Part shown: in pieces, positions 10,907 through 21,966 of the stretch
How the letters are laid out: each line of letters begins with the position of its first letter
Numbering within the stretch: the stretch's first letter is position 1
Origin: Narthecium ossifragum
Taxonomy: Eukaryota; Streptophyta; Magnoliopsida; Dioscoreales; Nartheciaceae
Length of the DNA: 64,000 nucleotides
Direction of reading: 5' to 3'
Assembly (NCBI GenBank): GCA_963920575.1
Contig: OY986965.1
Location: 30,994,007 to 31,058,006, forward strand
The notes under the pieces: model-generated
Databases searched by the model: none
Told to the model about the DNA's origin: nothing
The model's input: the letters and a program-made list of their open reading frames with translations, nothing else
Made by a program: the position numbers and the translations under genes

Positions 10907-12344
10907 GGAAATTAAGCTTATGCATGCACTTATTTATTTATTTCATCATTTATATTCTTAGAAAACATATTATTTTCTGTTTATTGAATACAATTATTGT
11001 TCGATTGTAACAAAATCAGTTGGTATCTGATTCGTTTGTATTCATTAAGGGTTTGAATAAAGTGTGAATTATATCATTTTACAAAACCAGAGATGTGGTG
11101 CAATTCTTGGTATTTGTTCAATCTATATACATTGGAAGTGTCCCTTCTTTTATATATAAGCTGTTTATGACCCTCATTCATGGTTATATTTATGTGCTCA
11201 TTTATTTAACTTTTGCACGTGATCAGATCCAGGAAATCAGCCTTCGGCTCATCTAATTTCAAAAAAATAATAACAAAATAAAAATAAAAATATATAGGAA
11301 ATCTTGATCGGAACTCTCGCGAGCAAAAAAAAAAAAAAAAAAAAAGGCCAAAGTTTAAAATTAAAAGGCAGCTTGCTAAAATCATAGCTTCTCACGACTT
11401 GGGTCCAATAGTTACATAGTTTGACACGACTTGCTCCAATAGCTACTTAATACAGAGGGGATACAGCAATGAGAAATAGCTACTTAATTTCGGTGTTCCG
11501 GTATAGCTTCGCTATCTCTCCTACTTAATTTCGGCTTTAATACAGAGGGGATACAGCAATGAGCAAGCTAGCCGTCGTCATCGTCGTCGTTTGGACTCGG
11601 TCCAAAAGCTAATTAATTTGACACGACTTGGTTACCATGTTCACTAAATTATCAAGACAAAATAAGACCTGATCTAACTCGTGCCAGATCTCGCATAGGT
11701 TTATGGAAACCATTGGTGAAATGGGCATTTGGACCAATGTGCTGCATTGAGATTCATTGAGAAGGCCCATTCTTGTCTAACGGTGAACTCGCTTTCACAA
11801 TCTTAGGTTGCGGGCTCGTGGGCTGATGGGCTGATGGGCCGGGCTGCTGAGCCAATGCCCCATGTTGCAAGGAATGCGAATATGGTGGATGAAGAGCTTC
11901 CTAGGCTCACTCACCTTCAATGGCGGGATGAGAGAGCTCTCCAAATGGTCGAGTAAAATTTGGAACCGTTTGGTTAATTGTATCACGTGCTCCTCAATCA
12001 CACTGTCCGGGCCGATGCCATGACGTGGTTGATTTGACCATTACGTGATGTAATATCGGTTTACATCAAACAAAATCTATTTTCCAACATAAATGTGACT
12101 ACATGCGCATGGACATGTTAATTAGCATATGACTCGAGTGACTAATCCATCCTCTCCTATTATCTTAACATACCATATTTTCCGATTTTCTAAAATTTAA
12201 AATTTTGACCGGATTGGTCTTTAGTGCTCCATCCTATTTGCATCATTAGATGCAATTTTCTTCAACTGTCATAACCCTATAAACTACTAATTTCGGCGGA
12301 GACTTGATCATTATATCCCCAGTAGCGTGCATATAATAAGATAG
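10907..12344. repeat. Laccase downstream block, copy 1
   Basis: Gene-free sequence repeated after laccase 2 (17626-20130, with insertions) and after laccase 3 (33078-33470 and 35512-36355). It includes a poly(A) tract at 11325-11344, two nearby copies of AATACAGAGGGGATACAGCA (about 11451 and 11540) and a TTCGGTGTTCCGGTATAGC segment. No coding frame is supported. Confidence 0.8.
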
Positions 12345-12545
12345 CTAGTCCTATCCCCTGCCATATGGCAGAGGAACCACCATCTCCCCTCACCTCACTC
12401 ATAACTCCCCACTAACCTCCCCTAACTCCCCCCCTCTACCATTATTACCCCCTCCGCATCAACAGTCACATAGGATAAACCCTGCCACATAAGATGCCAG
12501 TAGAACAACAAAATGTTAACTTATAATCATACTCCTATTTAAGGA
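12345..12545 (-). mobile_element. Short non-autonomous Helitron
   Basis: On the minus strand it begins TCCTTAAATAGGAGTATG after an A and ends with hairpin CTGCCA-TA-TGGCAG (12358-12371), ten bases, then CTAG. That is the Helitron signature (5' TC, 3' hairpin plus CTRR, no target duplication). At the equivalent place in unit 2 (about 20130) the sequence is uninterrupted, an empty site. A close relative lies at 18076-18258. Confidence 0.75.
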
Positions 12546-12831
12546 TGATGATAAGAGATATGATATATAATAATATGATTTGTTTGTCTACTGTGGAACC
12601 GATCCTTTAAGGAATTTAGGTGATAATGATGGACTTGACGAGGGTGTTTTGTGTGTACATCGACCGCATGAGTAATTGTAAACCGGATGGTGTGGTCCGA
12701 TGATGTCGTCGTTCTCAAGTGCCGTTGAATTGGGTGTTGAGAGTCGACATCACAGACTTGAGTAGGTTTTTATACGCCAGCCTCAGGGCTCATCTAATCA
12801 AACAAAAAGACAACCAATGGTCCTTTATTTA

Positions 12832-12903
<72 letters not shown>

Positions 12904-12963
12904 TGTTCTTGTAGACGTCAACACGTTGCTGATCACATCGTAGTAGGTATGAGACAAAGTCTA
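12546..12963 (+). pseudogene. LINE RNase H 3' tail, unit 2
   Basis: This is a repeat of the 3' end of the LINE near 4050-4470, encoding the RNase H C-terminus with stops, followed by an (AT)n run (12839-12898) and the GTAGACGTCAACACG tail. It starts at the RNase H position equivalent to about 3652, so it marks the tandem-duplication junction. Confidence 0.8.
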
Positions 12964-12972
12964 TGCGTGTAA

Positions 12973-13023
12973 GGGTTCGGGGGCAACCGATGTACCCCGC
13001 ATCGGTTGATCAACCGGTGCACA
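12973..13023. mobile_element. Left terminal fragment of Mutator-like element
   Basis: About 50 bases match the left terminal inverted repeat of the complete element at 20521-22895 (GGGGGCAACCGATGTACCCC, then CATCGGTTGATCAACC). The same target sequence TGCGTGTAA precedes both. The rest of the element is deleted, and the sequence jumps directly into the right part of a hAT-like element. Confidence 0.75.
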
Positions 13024-13340
13024 TCGAGGGGGATTCTGATGGAATATTCCTATAATGCAAAGGAGAAACCACTAGTTTCCGTTAGGTTCGGCCACCGCTT
13101 ATAAGGAGAAACTGCTGGTTAATTACTGGGTTAGTGGGTCACTGGGTGCCCTGAAGGCTAAAGTCTAAACCCTTAAACACGGGTTAACGGGTTGACCCAC
13201 CTAACCCACGGGTCAACCCAACACAACCCGTTTATTCACGGGTCATAAACGGATCGATCCGAACCGTTTATATCAAACCCAAACCCGTTTTTCTCGAATC
13301 AGATCGGGTTCACAGGTCATGACCCGGATTGCCACCCCTA
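13024..13340. mobile_element. Right part of hAT-like element, unit 2
   Basis: Corresponds to 29806-30135. It ends GATTGCCACCCCTA and is followed by TGATCACG (13341-13348), the same 8 bases that precede the left end of the element at 26115. The body is rich in ACCCGTTTA and CGGGTCAACCC words, the subterminal text of this transposon. The left half is missing. Confidence 0.8.
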
Positions 13341-13815
13341 TGATCACGTCTTTTAATTTGAAGTTGTCAAAGCCAAAACTACAAACGTGTAATGAGCAGC
13401 ATCATTCGTAGGATCAGTGAAAGATCCGGATTTCAGATAATAACTGGTGCATTATTAAACTGTGGAATTCTTATTTCCGACCGAGAAGCCCAATTGCACA
13501 GCGAAGGCCAGAGGAAGGAGTCAAGAAGTAGATAAGTTGATATTTTGTGGATTATGTAATCAAAATGGTCCCACATAATTAGCTAGGTCAACCCACTACA
13601 TATAACTCTAGCTAGATCTCCCTCTCTTCTAAATTTGCATATATAGTTGTAGTTGCATTGGAGCTTCTGGTTCCTTATAGCAGCAATCTCTTAAGAAGGC
13701 TCTACAAAGGGCAAAGCCTTTGCATGAAGAGCTGATCCGGCCTCTCTTGAAGTCTCATCCATCTTTATATCTATCTTTCCCTCTTTTTATTGGTTAATCT
13801 ATTCTCTTCTTAAGC

Positions 13816-16293
13816 ATGGCTCGATCTCTACTGTTGCTAGCATGCACTCTGGCTCTTATGTTCTTCGGGAGCAATGGAGCAGTAGTGAAGCATACGTTCC
13901 ATGTAAGCCCAAAACTACCTGATCGGTGTATCTTAATGTGCCCATATTCTTGTATTAATATAAACTAGCTTCAATTCTCATCTCAACTCGGTTTTGATCG
14001 ATCGTTTTGTATAAATTTCTCTCATAAGTAGTTGATCGAGCATGTTATTCTAGTATAGGTCCCAAAGCCTTCTGGCTTATCTAATCAAAATAAAAATGTT
14101 ATTCTAGTATAGGTTCCCATTCCGTGTACCCCAAGTCCATATCGTCATGCTGATCGAGCTGTTAATCTTAGTATACATATTCTGCCCTCAAACTTGGAAA
14201 TTTACTCGTGTGAACTGCAAGAAAAACTAGGGCTAGCCAAACGGACTTTTACCCTAGTAATATATTAATTGCTCCGGCAATGGCCCACTTAGAAAAAAAC
14301 TTTTATTTTCTTTGCAAAGCAATTAAACAAGTCTAGTTTACGTGTAGCTTTTTAATTCTGACCTCTTTGCATTTGTCTTGTATTGAAAAAATTAATTTGG
14401 AGACCTTATTGTTTAATTAGGTGGGTAACTTGACGGTATCACGGCTGTGCGAAAGCAGTGTTATCACTGCCGTCAATGGCCAACTGCCTGGTCCGACGCT
14501 CGAAGTTGAGGAAGGCGACAATCTGCTTATCAAAGTCATCAACGAGTCCCCATACGACATGACCATCCACTGGTAAAAATATACACGATTTCTGATCTTC
14601 GATCTCATCATGTCTCGTTGATCTTAAGTAGTTAAAAGTGATCTTCGATCTGGAACTAATAGCTCTGCATATGGTGGATTGGATGGTACTGCAGGCATGG
14701 AGTTTTCCAGCGATTGACTGGCTGGGCCGATGGACCGGACTTTGTGACCCAGTGCCCTATAAAACCTGGGAACAGCTATACCTACAACTTTACAATCGAG
14801 GGCCAAGTAGGCACGCTCTGGTGGCACTCCCATGTGTCCTGGCTCCGAGCAACAGTCCACGGCGCTCTCATCATCCGGCCAAAAACCGGCGGCGTTGGAT
14901 ACCCCTTCCCAACTCCCTGCGAAGAGATCCCCATCCTATTAGGTACGTTAGATATTATTCATTGATTGATTTGATGCACGTACTGCGCGCATGCGCGCAG
15001 ACTTTACTCTTTTCAGTACATGGCTTGCTCTGGATTCAACAACTGCTGATCAGTACAAACTAACATGCACGCAGGCGAGTGGTTTAATGGAAACGTGGTG
15101 GACATCTTGAACCAAGCGCTCGCAACTGGTGCTTCACCAGACTTCTCCGTCGCATTCACCATCAATTCAAGACCAGGCGATCTATACAAGTGTTCCCGTA
15201 ATCGTAAGTACTCGAATAAGTAAAATCTACACTTGAATCGTTACGTCGTTTAAGTAGATAAATAACATAGAGCGTGTATGTATGCATTTCCCATGGAATG
15301 GCATGCAGAAACGTACAAGGTGCAGGTGGTGCAGGGCAAGACCTACATGCTTCGTATCATCAACGCTGCGCTCAATAACCAGCTCTTCTTCAAGATCGCT
15401 GGCCACAGGTTCACCGTCGTCGGAGTAGACGCCTCTTACACCAAACCATACAGCACCGATGTGATCGTCATAGCCCCAGGCCAGACCGTCGACGCCCTCA
15501 TGGTCGCAGACGCGCCGCCAGCCAACTACTACATGGCCGCACAAGCCTATATCAGTGCCGCAGCCCCAGCCCCAGGTGTGCCCTTCTTCGACAACACCAC
15601 CACCACTGGCATCATCGAATACAAATCCGTGACCCCATCAGCGGCACCACCGGTGATGCCGGCTATGCCAGCCTTCACCGACACCCCCACCGCCCACCGC
15701 TTCTACAGCAACCTGACTGGCCTCTGCCTCCCGGGCAGACCCACCGTCCCACTAGATGTCGACCAGAGGATGTTCGTGACCATCGGCTTAAGCGTGAGCC
15801 CCTGCGGCGGCAACAACAACAACACATGCCAGGTCCAGGGCGCGCCCGGCCTGCGTCTTTCTGCTAACATGAACAATGTTTCCTTCCAGCTTCCATCAAC
15901 CATTTCGCTGCTGGAGGCGCACTTCAGGGGTGTGTCAGAGGGGGTCTACACGTCCGATTTCCCGAGCAGGCCGCCGGTTGTGTTCGACTACACGAACTTG
16001 AGCTCCGACCCTCAGCTGGCTTTCTCGCTGAAGAGCACCAAGTTGAAGAAGCTCGAGTACAACTCTAAGGTCGAGATTGTGCTGCAGAACACGGCGCTGA
16101 TCGGAATAGAGAACCATCCTATCCATCTCCATGGCTTCAACTTCTTTGTCCTAGCACAGGGCTTTGGCAACTATAATTCTAAAACGGACGAGAAAAGCTT
16201 CAACCTTGTGGATCCACAGGTGAGGAACACCATCGCTGTTCCTACTGGTGGTTGGGCTGTCATCCGCTTCAGGGCCAACAATCCAGGTAAACA

Positions 16294-16328
<35 letters not shown>

Positions 16329-16521
16329 CTAATTATAAGAACTAATTATAAGAACTAATTATTTGGTGATTTTGAATGTACTTAACATAGGTGTATGGTT
16401 TATGCATTGCCACCTGGATGTTCATCTACCATGGGGACTGGCAATGGCCTTCGAGGTGGAGAATGGTCCAACGGCGGACTCTACCCTCCCTCCACCACCC
16501 GCTGACTTCCCTAAATGTTAA
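13816..16521 (+). CDS. Laccase (multicopper oxidase), copy 2
   Basis: Second tandem laccase. Exons: 13816-13902, 14421-14572, 14695-14942, 15075-15203, 15309-16286, 16391-16521; total 574 residues, same phases as copy 1. Signal peptide and all copper-ligand motifs are kept ([30 protein letters not shown]). The usually invariant Gly in the TINGRPGD motif is Ser here (TINSRPGD), from an altered codon in exon 4. Intron 1 is longer than in its sisters, with about 200 extra bases around 14066-14352. The promoter TATA element is weaker than in the other copies. A PIF/Harbinger-like element sits 14 bases after the stop codon and so within any 3' UTR. The gene looks intact, but its expression could differ from the sister copies. 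Confidence 0.94.
15358..15378 (+). promoter_or_regulatory. Predicted miR397 target site in laccase 2
   Basis: Identical 21 bases to the site in laccase 1, in exon 5. The same two deviations from perfect complementarity to miR397 apply. Confidence 0.65.
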
Positions 16522-16535
16522 GGAAATTAAGCTTA

Positions 16536-17625
16536 GTGGGTGTTTGGCTGCACAAAAGTTGTTGGATTGGATGGACTATTTGGAGGGCTGACTTTTAAAA
16601 ACTGGTTGAAGTGGAGTAACTTATTAGTTTTTGGTGTTTGGTTGATGCTGAAAGTGAAAGATGAGTTTATTGATTTTTGAACTTTTTGTTGTTTGATTGG
16701 TGTTTAAAAACTGGTTGAAGTGGAGTAACTCAAAATCTAAATGCACACAAGTCAACTAGCTGCAGTCTGTCTATCTATAGCAACACAAATCAACTTCTCT
16801 GCAATGAAGTTGGCCTGGATAAATTAAATTAAAAAAAAAAAGCTTAGTCATTGTCAGAATTTTTTAACAAAGGAATTTGGATGTTAATCACTGATTATTC
16901 TCAAGAATTTAAATAGATGAAAATTAATTGAATGTTCCAAACTATGTTTCTTAATTGCTAGAATTTAACCAGTAAAAGCTTTTCCGGTGTAACTCATCTC
17001 GAGATCACCGAAATGCAAACTTCATCCATCCGATCAGCAAGAAAACCACTGATCGAACGGTTCTCACAGATCTCAAGATAGACGGCGGCGGCTAGAATAA
17101 CTCACCGAAGAGCTTGAGATCGCCGTCCTCGATCGCCGGCACTGATGGATGGGCGTCGTTCACCGGTGCCGAGGTTGATCGAAACCAACTCGTAATCCAC
17201 CCCCATCTCCTCCATCGTTATCATCGCCCTCGCCACCGGCGGGGACAGCACCACTCCGTATAACTTCACACCCATAGTCCTCTCTCTCTCTCCCTTTCTC
17301 TCTCTAGACTTATGAGCACTTTTTAATGAGGTTGGAGCGATGTACTCTCGTGGCGTGATGGATGGGCGTCGTTCCAGCAGTGGTGATTGGCAGTGGTGAT
17401 CGGAGAAGAGGAGGAAGAAGATCGGCGTCGTTTCGGCAGTCGTTCCACTCCACTCGATCGACTTTGGCGTTTTTTTCGCCAAAGTCAAATGGTGGATTGG
17501 AGACCATTTTATCCATCAACTTCCTACACTTCTTCGAGTCGCACGTCCAACCAAACACTTGAAAGTGGGGGGAGTACTGTCAGTCCCCCCACTTGATGCC
17601 CACTTTTTGTCTACCAAACACGCCC
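16536..17625. mobile_element. PIF/Harbinger-like element carrying a GST exon
   Basis: The ends are imperfect inverted repeats (GTGGGTGTTTGGCTG... and ...CTACCAAACACGCCC), flanked by the trinucleotide TTA on both sides (16533-16535, 17626-17628), the hallmark of PIF/Harbinger/Tourist elements. Laccases 1 and 3 lack it at the same place, so it is an insertion. Inside are a direct repeat of TTTAAAAACTGGTTGAAGTG (about 16594 and 16704), a strong hairpin near 17563-17593, and a piece of a host glutathione S-transferase gene on the minus strand. No transposase is present. Confidence 0.78.
17106..17275 (-). pseudogene. Captured glutathione S-transferase (phi) exon 1
   Basis: From an ATG at 17275 the minus strand reads MGVKLYGVVLSPPVARAM, then MGVDYELVSINLGTGE, which is the thioredoxin-fold N-terminus of plant phi-class GSTs. 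About a dozen expected residues are then missing, and the frame shifts. In the new frame PAIEDGDLKLF appears, the familiar end of GST exon 1, followed by a GT donor-like GTGAG. So one exon with its splice border, internally deleted, has been carried into a transposon. GSTs conjugate glutathione to toxic electrophiles; this fragment cannot. Confidence 0.75.
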
Positions 17626-18075
17626 TTAATGCATGCACTTGTTGAAGAAAGGCACAGCAAGACAATAAATTTATTTATTTCATCATTTAAATTCTTAGAA
17701 AACATATTATTTTCTGTTTATTGAATGCAATTATTGTTCAATTGGAAAAAAATAAGTTGGAATTTGATTCGTTTGTATTTATTAAGGGTTTGAATAAAGT
17801 GTGAATTATAGCATTTTACAAAACCAGAGATGTGGTGCAATTCTTGGTATTTGTTCAATCTATATATATATATTGGAAGTGTCCCTTCTTGTATACATAA
17901 GCTGTTTATGACCCTCATTCATGGTTATATTTATGTGCTCTTTTATTTAACTTTTGCACGTGATCAGATACAGGAAATCAGCCTTCGGCTCATCTAATTC
18001 CAAAATAATAATAATAAAATAAAAATAAAAAGATATAGGAAATATTGATCAGAACTCTCACGAGCAAATATATGA

Positions 18076-18258
18076 TCCTTATATAGGAGTATGGTTATAA
18101 GTTAAACTTTTATTGTCCTATTGGCATCCTATGTGACAGGGTTTATCCCATGTGACTGCTGATGTGGAGGGGGTAATAGTAGGGGAGGGGAGGAGTTAGG
18201 GGGGTTAGTGGGGAGTTATGATGGAGGTGAGGGAGATGGTGGTTACGGATAGGACTAG
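18076..18258 (+). mobile_element. Short Helitron, plus orientation
   Basis: Starts A|TCCTTATATAGGAGTATG and ends GGATAGGACTAG|T, with A and T flanks as expected for Helitrons. It is closely similar, in reverse, to 12345-12545 but has lost the terminal hairpin arm. It faces the next Helitron tail-to-tail across a TATATATA spacer. Confidence 0.7.
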
Positions 18259-18274
18259 TATATATATATATATA

Positions 18275-18455
18275 CTAGTAAGTCCCCCTGCCACATGGCA
18301 GGGTAACTACCATCTCTCCCCACCTTCCCTAATAACTGCTCACTAACCCCCTCTCTCCCACTAACTCCCCCTCCACGTAGGCTCCACGTAGGATAATCCT
18401 CTTCACGTAGGCTCCAGACAACGAAAGATTAATTTATAACAATCTCTCTATATAA

Positions 18456-18458
<3 letters not shown>
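18275..18458 (-). mobile_element. Short Helitron, minus orientation
   Basis: On the minus strand it begins A|TCATTATATAGAGAGATTG and ends with hairpin CCCTGCCA-TG-TGGCAGGG (18286-18303), then GGACTTACTAG|T. Together with 18076-18258 it forms a long imperfect palindrome. Confidence 0.72.
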
Positions 18459-18510
<52 letters not shown>

Positions 18511-18618
18511 CCAAAGTTTAAAATTAAAAGACAGCTTGCTAAAATCCGTATCTCCACCTTAGAGGGTCAGACCCTTTACGTTGAGTTGTAGTGGTATGAA
18601 AATTTTCTCTTTAACTCC

Positions 18619-18853
18619 AGGGTCTATTTGGTATGGGGTTAGAAAAAATGGGATTAAGGGAGAATATGATTAGAAGAGGTTAGGCAAAATAGGGTTAAAA
18701 AATGGAGATAGGAAAAAGTAAACTGGTGGTGGTAGACGGAATGGAGATAAAATAGTAATGATGATATTTGATGTTTGAGGATAGGAATGGGGTTAAGTGG
18801 GGATAACAAACATGGTTTAGGGTTTGTAAACCCGTACCAAATAAGGGCTAACA
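18619..18853. mobile_element. Tourist-like MITE, probable
   Basis: GGGTCTATTTGGTATGGGGT on the left is inverted as CCCGTACCAAATAAGGGC on the right. Length is about 235 bases with no coding capacity. The GGG...TTTGG start resembles Tourist ends. The target duplication is unclear. Confidence 0.5.
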
Positions 18854-19019
18854 AACAGGGGCTAGCTCTTATGGAATTTACCTTATAAGATCCAAGGACA
18901 GTTACTAGTTTTGTCCCATTATCACTGCTGGTCCTACCTGGCATTCTACGTGGCATGCTACGTGGAGTCATACATGCCCTGGGTGGTTGGTTAGGGAGTA
19001 GTGGATGGGTGGGTGGTTA

Positions 19020-19049
19020 CCCGTGCCAAGTGGCACGGGATCTCACTAG
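19020..19049 (+). mobile_element. Helitron-like 3' terminus
   Basis: Perfect hairpin CCCGTGCCA-AG-TGGCACGGG, then ATCTCACTAG followed by T. This is the best-formed Helitron 3' end in the window. The 5' end probably lies upstream within 18556-19000 but was not fixed. Confidence 0.65.
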
Positions 19050-20130
19050 TCACATATAAAAGACAAAGCACAGATGGCCATTTTTAACTAGCCCGGGACA
19101 CATATCTGATGCAATTTCACATATTTCTCACGGCTTTGACGAAAAGGAGAGATAGCAACGCTATACCGGAACACCGAAAGTTTCGGACTTGGGTCCAATA
19201 GCTACTTCATTTGACACGACTTGGTCCAATAGCTACTTAATACAGAGGGGATACAGCAATGAGAAATAGCTACTTTGTTTCGGTGTTCCGGTATAGCTTC
19301 GCTATCTCTCCTACTTAATTTAGGCTTTAATACAGAGGGGATACAGCAATGAGCAAGCTAGTCGTCGTCATCGTCATCGTCGTGGTTTGGACTCGGTCCA
19401 AAAGCTACTTAATTTGACACGACTTAGTTACCATGTTCACTAAATTATCAAGACAAAATAAGACCTGATCAAGCTCGTGCCAGATCTCGCATAGGTTATG
19501 GAAACCACTGCTGAAAAGGACATTTGGACCAAAGTGCTGCATTGAGATTCATTGAGAAGGCCCATTCTTGTCTAACGGTGAACTCGCTTTCACAATCTTA
19601 GGTTGCGGGCTCGTGGGCTGATGGGCCGGGCTGCTGACCCAATGCCCCATGTTGCAAGGAATGCGAATACGGTGGATGAAGAGCTTCCTAGGCTCACTCA
19701 CCTTCAATGGCCGGATGAGTGATGAGAGAGCTCTCCAAATGGTCGAGTAAAATTTGGAACCGTTTGGTTAATTGTATCACGTGCTTCTCAATCACACTGT
19801 CCGGCCGATGCCATTAAATAGCTGATTTGATCGTATCACGTGATGTAATATCGGTTTACATCAAACATAATCTATTTTCCAACATAAATGCGACTACATA
19901 CGCATGGACATGTTAATTAGCATATGACTCGAGTGACTAATCCATCCTCTCCTATCGTCTTAACATATCATAATTTCCGATTTTCTAAACTTTAAATTTT
20001 TGCTCGGATTGGTCTTAGTTCTCCATCCTATTTGCATCATTAGATGCAATTTTCTTCCACTGTCATAACCCTATAAACTACTAATTTCGGCGGAGACTTG
20101 ATCATTATATCCCCAGTAGAGAGCATATAA

Positions 20131-20511
20131 GATAATGATAAGAGATATGATATATAATAATATGATTTGTCTGTCTATTGTGGAACCGATCCTTTGAAAA
20201 ATTTGAGTGATAATGATGGACTTGGCGAGGGTGTTTTGTGTGTACATCAACCGCATGAGTAATTGTAAAGCAGACGGTGTGACCCGATGGTGTCGTCGTT
20301 CTCAAGTGCCGCTGAATTGGGTGTTGAGAGTCGGCATCACGGACTTGAGTAGTGTTTTGTACGCCAGCCTCAGGGCTCTCAGGGCTCATCTAATCAAACA
20401 AAAAGACAGCCAATGGTCCTTTATTTAAAAAACAATATATATATATAGTTATGTTATTGTAGATGTCAACACACTGCTGATCACATCATAGTAGGTATGA
20501 GACAAAGTCTG
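20131..20511 (+). pseudogene. LINE RNase H 3' tail, unit 3
   Basis: Third copy of the LINE 3' end. The frame at 20207-20428 encodes ARVFCVYINRMSNCKADGV, the last part of RNase H, and a direct repeat of CTCAGGG is present near 20370. It starts at the same LINE position as the copy at 12546. Confidence 0.8.
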
Positions 20512-20582
20512 TGCGTGTAAGGATTTGGGGGCGACCGATGTACCCCGCATCGGTTGATCAACCAGTGCACATGGGCACCGTT

Positions 20583-20909
20583 CGATCAAATGAGTGGTCC
20601 CCTCTCCCCACTCAATTAATCCCCTTCCTCACCCCCCATCGCCATCTATAGGGCTCCACCATCGCCCTCCACACCCCCGGTGGAGGCCTGACGAGGCCGG
20701 GGCGTGGAGGGGGTGGAGGTCGGAGGAGGGCGGGGTGGGGATGGAGTCCAGAGGAGTGCGCAGAGGAGGCCGGAGGAGGGCGGGGTGTGGAGGGCGGTGG
20801 TGGAGCCCTATAGATGTTGATGGGGGGTGGGAGGGTGAGGGAGGGGATTTAATTAATCGACCGGTGGAGTGGGGGGAGGGGGGGAGTGGGGACCACTCAT
20901 TTGATCTAG
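20583..20909. repeat. GC-rich inverted repeat (foldback)
   Basis: GATCAAATGAGTGGTCC at the left is repeated in inverse at the right end (GGACCACTCATTTGATC). The arms extend about 100 bases on each side through CCCCTCCC-type sequence. It could be a nested MITE. Open frames here on both strands are products of the skewed composition. Confidence 0.7.
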
Positions 20910-21159
20910 GGAGAATGGTCAATAGGGGTTGTAAAAAAACATGATACGACATAAAGGTTATGTTAACCTTTCCTAAGTCGTTTAGTATCTTCTTATGCAG
21001 AAAAGTCGTAAATACCCCTTTCTTAAATATAACTGCCCACGACCATCAAATCCCTGCCACAGTCCTTTCCTCTTCCCCGAGCAACCCATCCGTTCATCTT
21101 CCCCAATCCAAAAAAAAAAATTGAAACCTCCTTTTTGGTTTAGAGACGATATCTACTTT

Positions 21160-21845
21160 CCATTATTCCATACATTTTTTACATTATACATACTTTCCAC
21201 CAACATTAGGTGCTTCTTAACCGATTACTTTCAAGAAAATATAGAATTTGGTTGTCTAGTTTATTAACAAGTTACTTTCCATAATGTGTTTGTTCATCAG
21301 TTACTTTTCACCAACATAATGTGTTTCTTAACCAGTTACTTTCCAGAAAATATAGAATTTGATTGTCTAGATTTTTCACCAGTTACTTTCCATAATTTGT
21401 TACGATGCAGTTACTTTCCACCAACATAATGTGCTTCTTAACCAGTTACTTTCCAGAAAAATATAGAATTTGGTTATCTAGTTTATTAACCAGTTACTTT
21501 CCATAATGTTTTACTAGGCATCAGTTACTTTCCACCAAGATAATGTGTTTCTTAACCAGTTACTTTTCAGGAAATATAGAATTTGATTGTCTAGTTTATT
21601 AACCAATTACTTTCCATAATGTGTTACTAGGCGTGAGTTACTTTCCACCAAGATAATGTGCTTCTTAACTAGTTACTTTCAAGAAAATATAGAATTTGAT
21701 TGTCTAGTTTATTAACCAGTTACTTTTCATAATGTGTTACTAGGCATCAATTACTTTCCATGAAGATAAAGTGTTTTTTAACCAGTTACTTTTCAAAAAA
21801 TATAGAATTTGGTTGTCTAGTTTATTAACCAGTTACTTTCCATTA
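21160..21845. repeat. Tandem repeat, six units of 110-114 bp
   Basis: Six imperfect units, each with GTGYTTCTTAACCAGTTAC, an AATATAGAATTTG stretch and ATTAACCAGTTACTTTCC. Phase points (GTG[CT]TTCTTAA) fall at about 21213, 21324, 21434, 21548, 21661 and 21774. Non-coding, AT-rich, inside the Mutator-like element. Confidence 0.9.
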
Positions 21846-21966
21846 TCAAATTGATCAACCAGTATGAACCCAACAGAAAAGCATTCAATGTGAGAGACAA
21901 GTACATTGAAAAAAGGGAAGGAAGCTAAAGCGATTTGGGAAAAAGCATGTGATATAATAAAAGCAT

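Larger units (their letters stand above)
17626..20130. repeat. Laccase downstream block, copy 2, with insertions
   Basis: Same block as 10907-12344 but expanded by two Helitrons (18076-18458), an (AT)n run (18464-18506), a Tourist-like MITE and another Helitron end (to 19049). Near 19147-19180 and 19278-19311 the segment GATAGC...CTATACCGGAACACCGAAA occurs in inverted orientation, giving a foldback. No gene is supported. Confidence 0.75.

Noticed and set aside
20594..20952. Overlapping open frames on both strands
   Set aside because: Both are by-products of the GC-rich inverted repeat and have no family resemblance.
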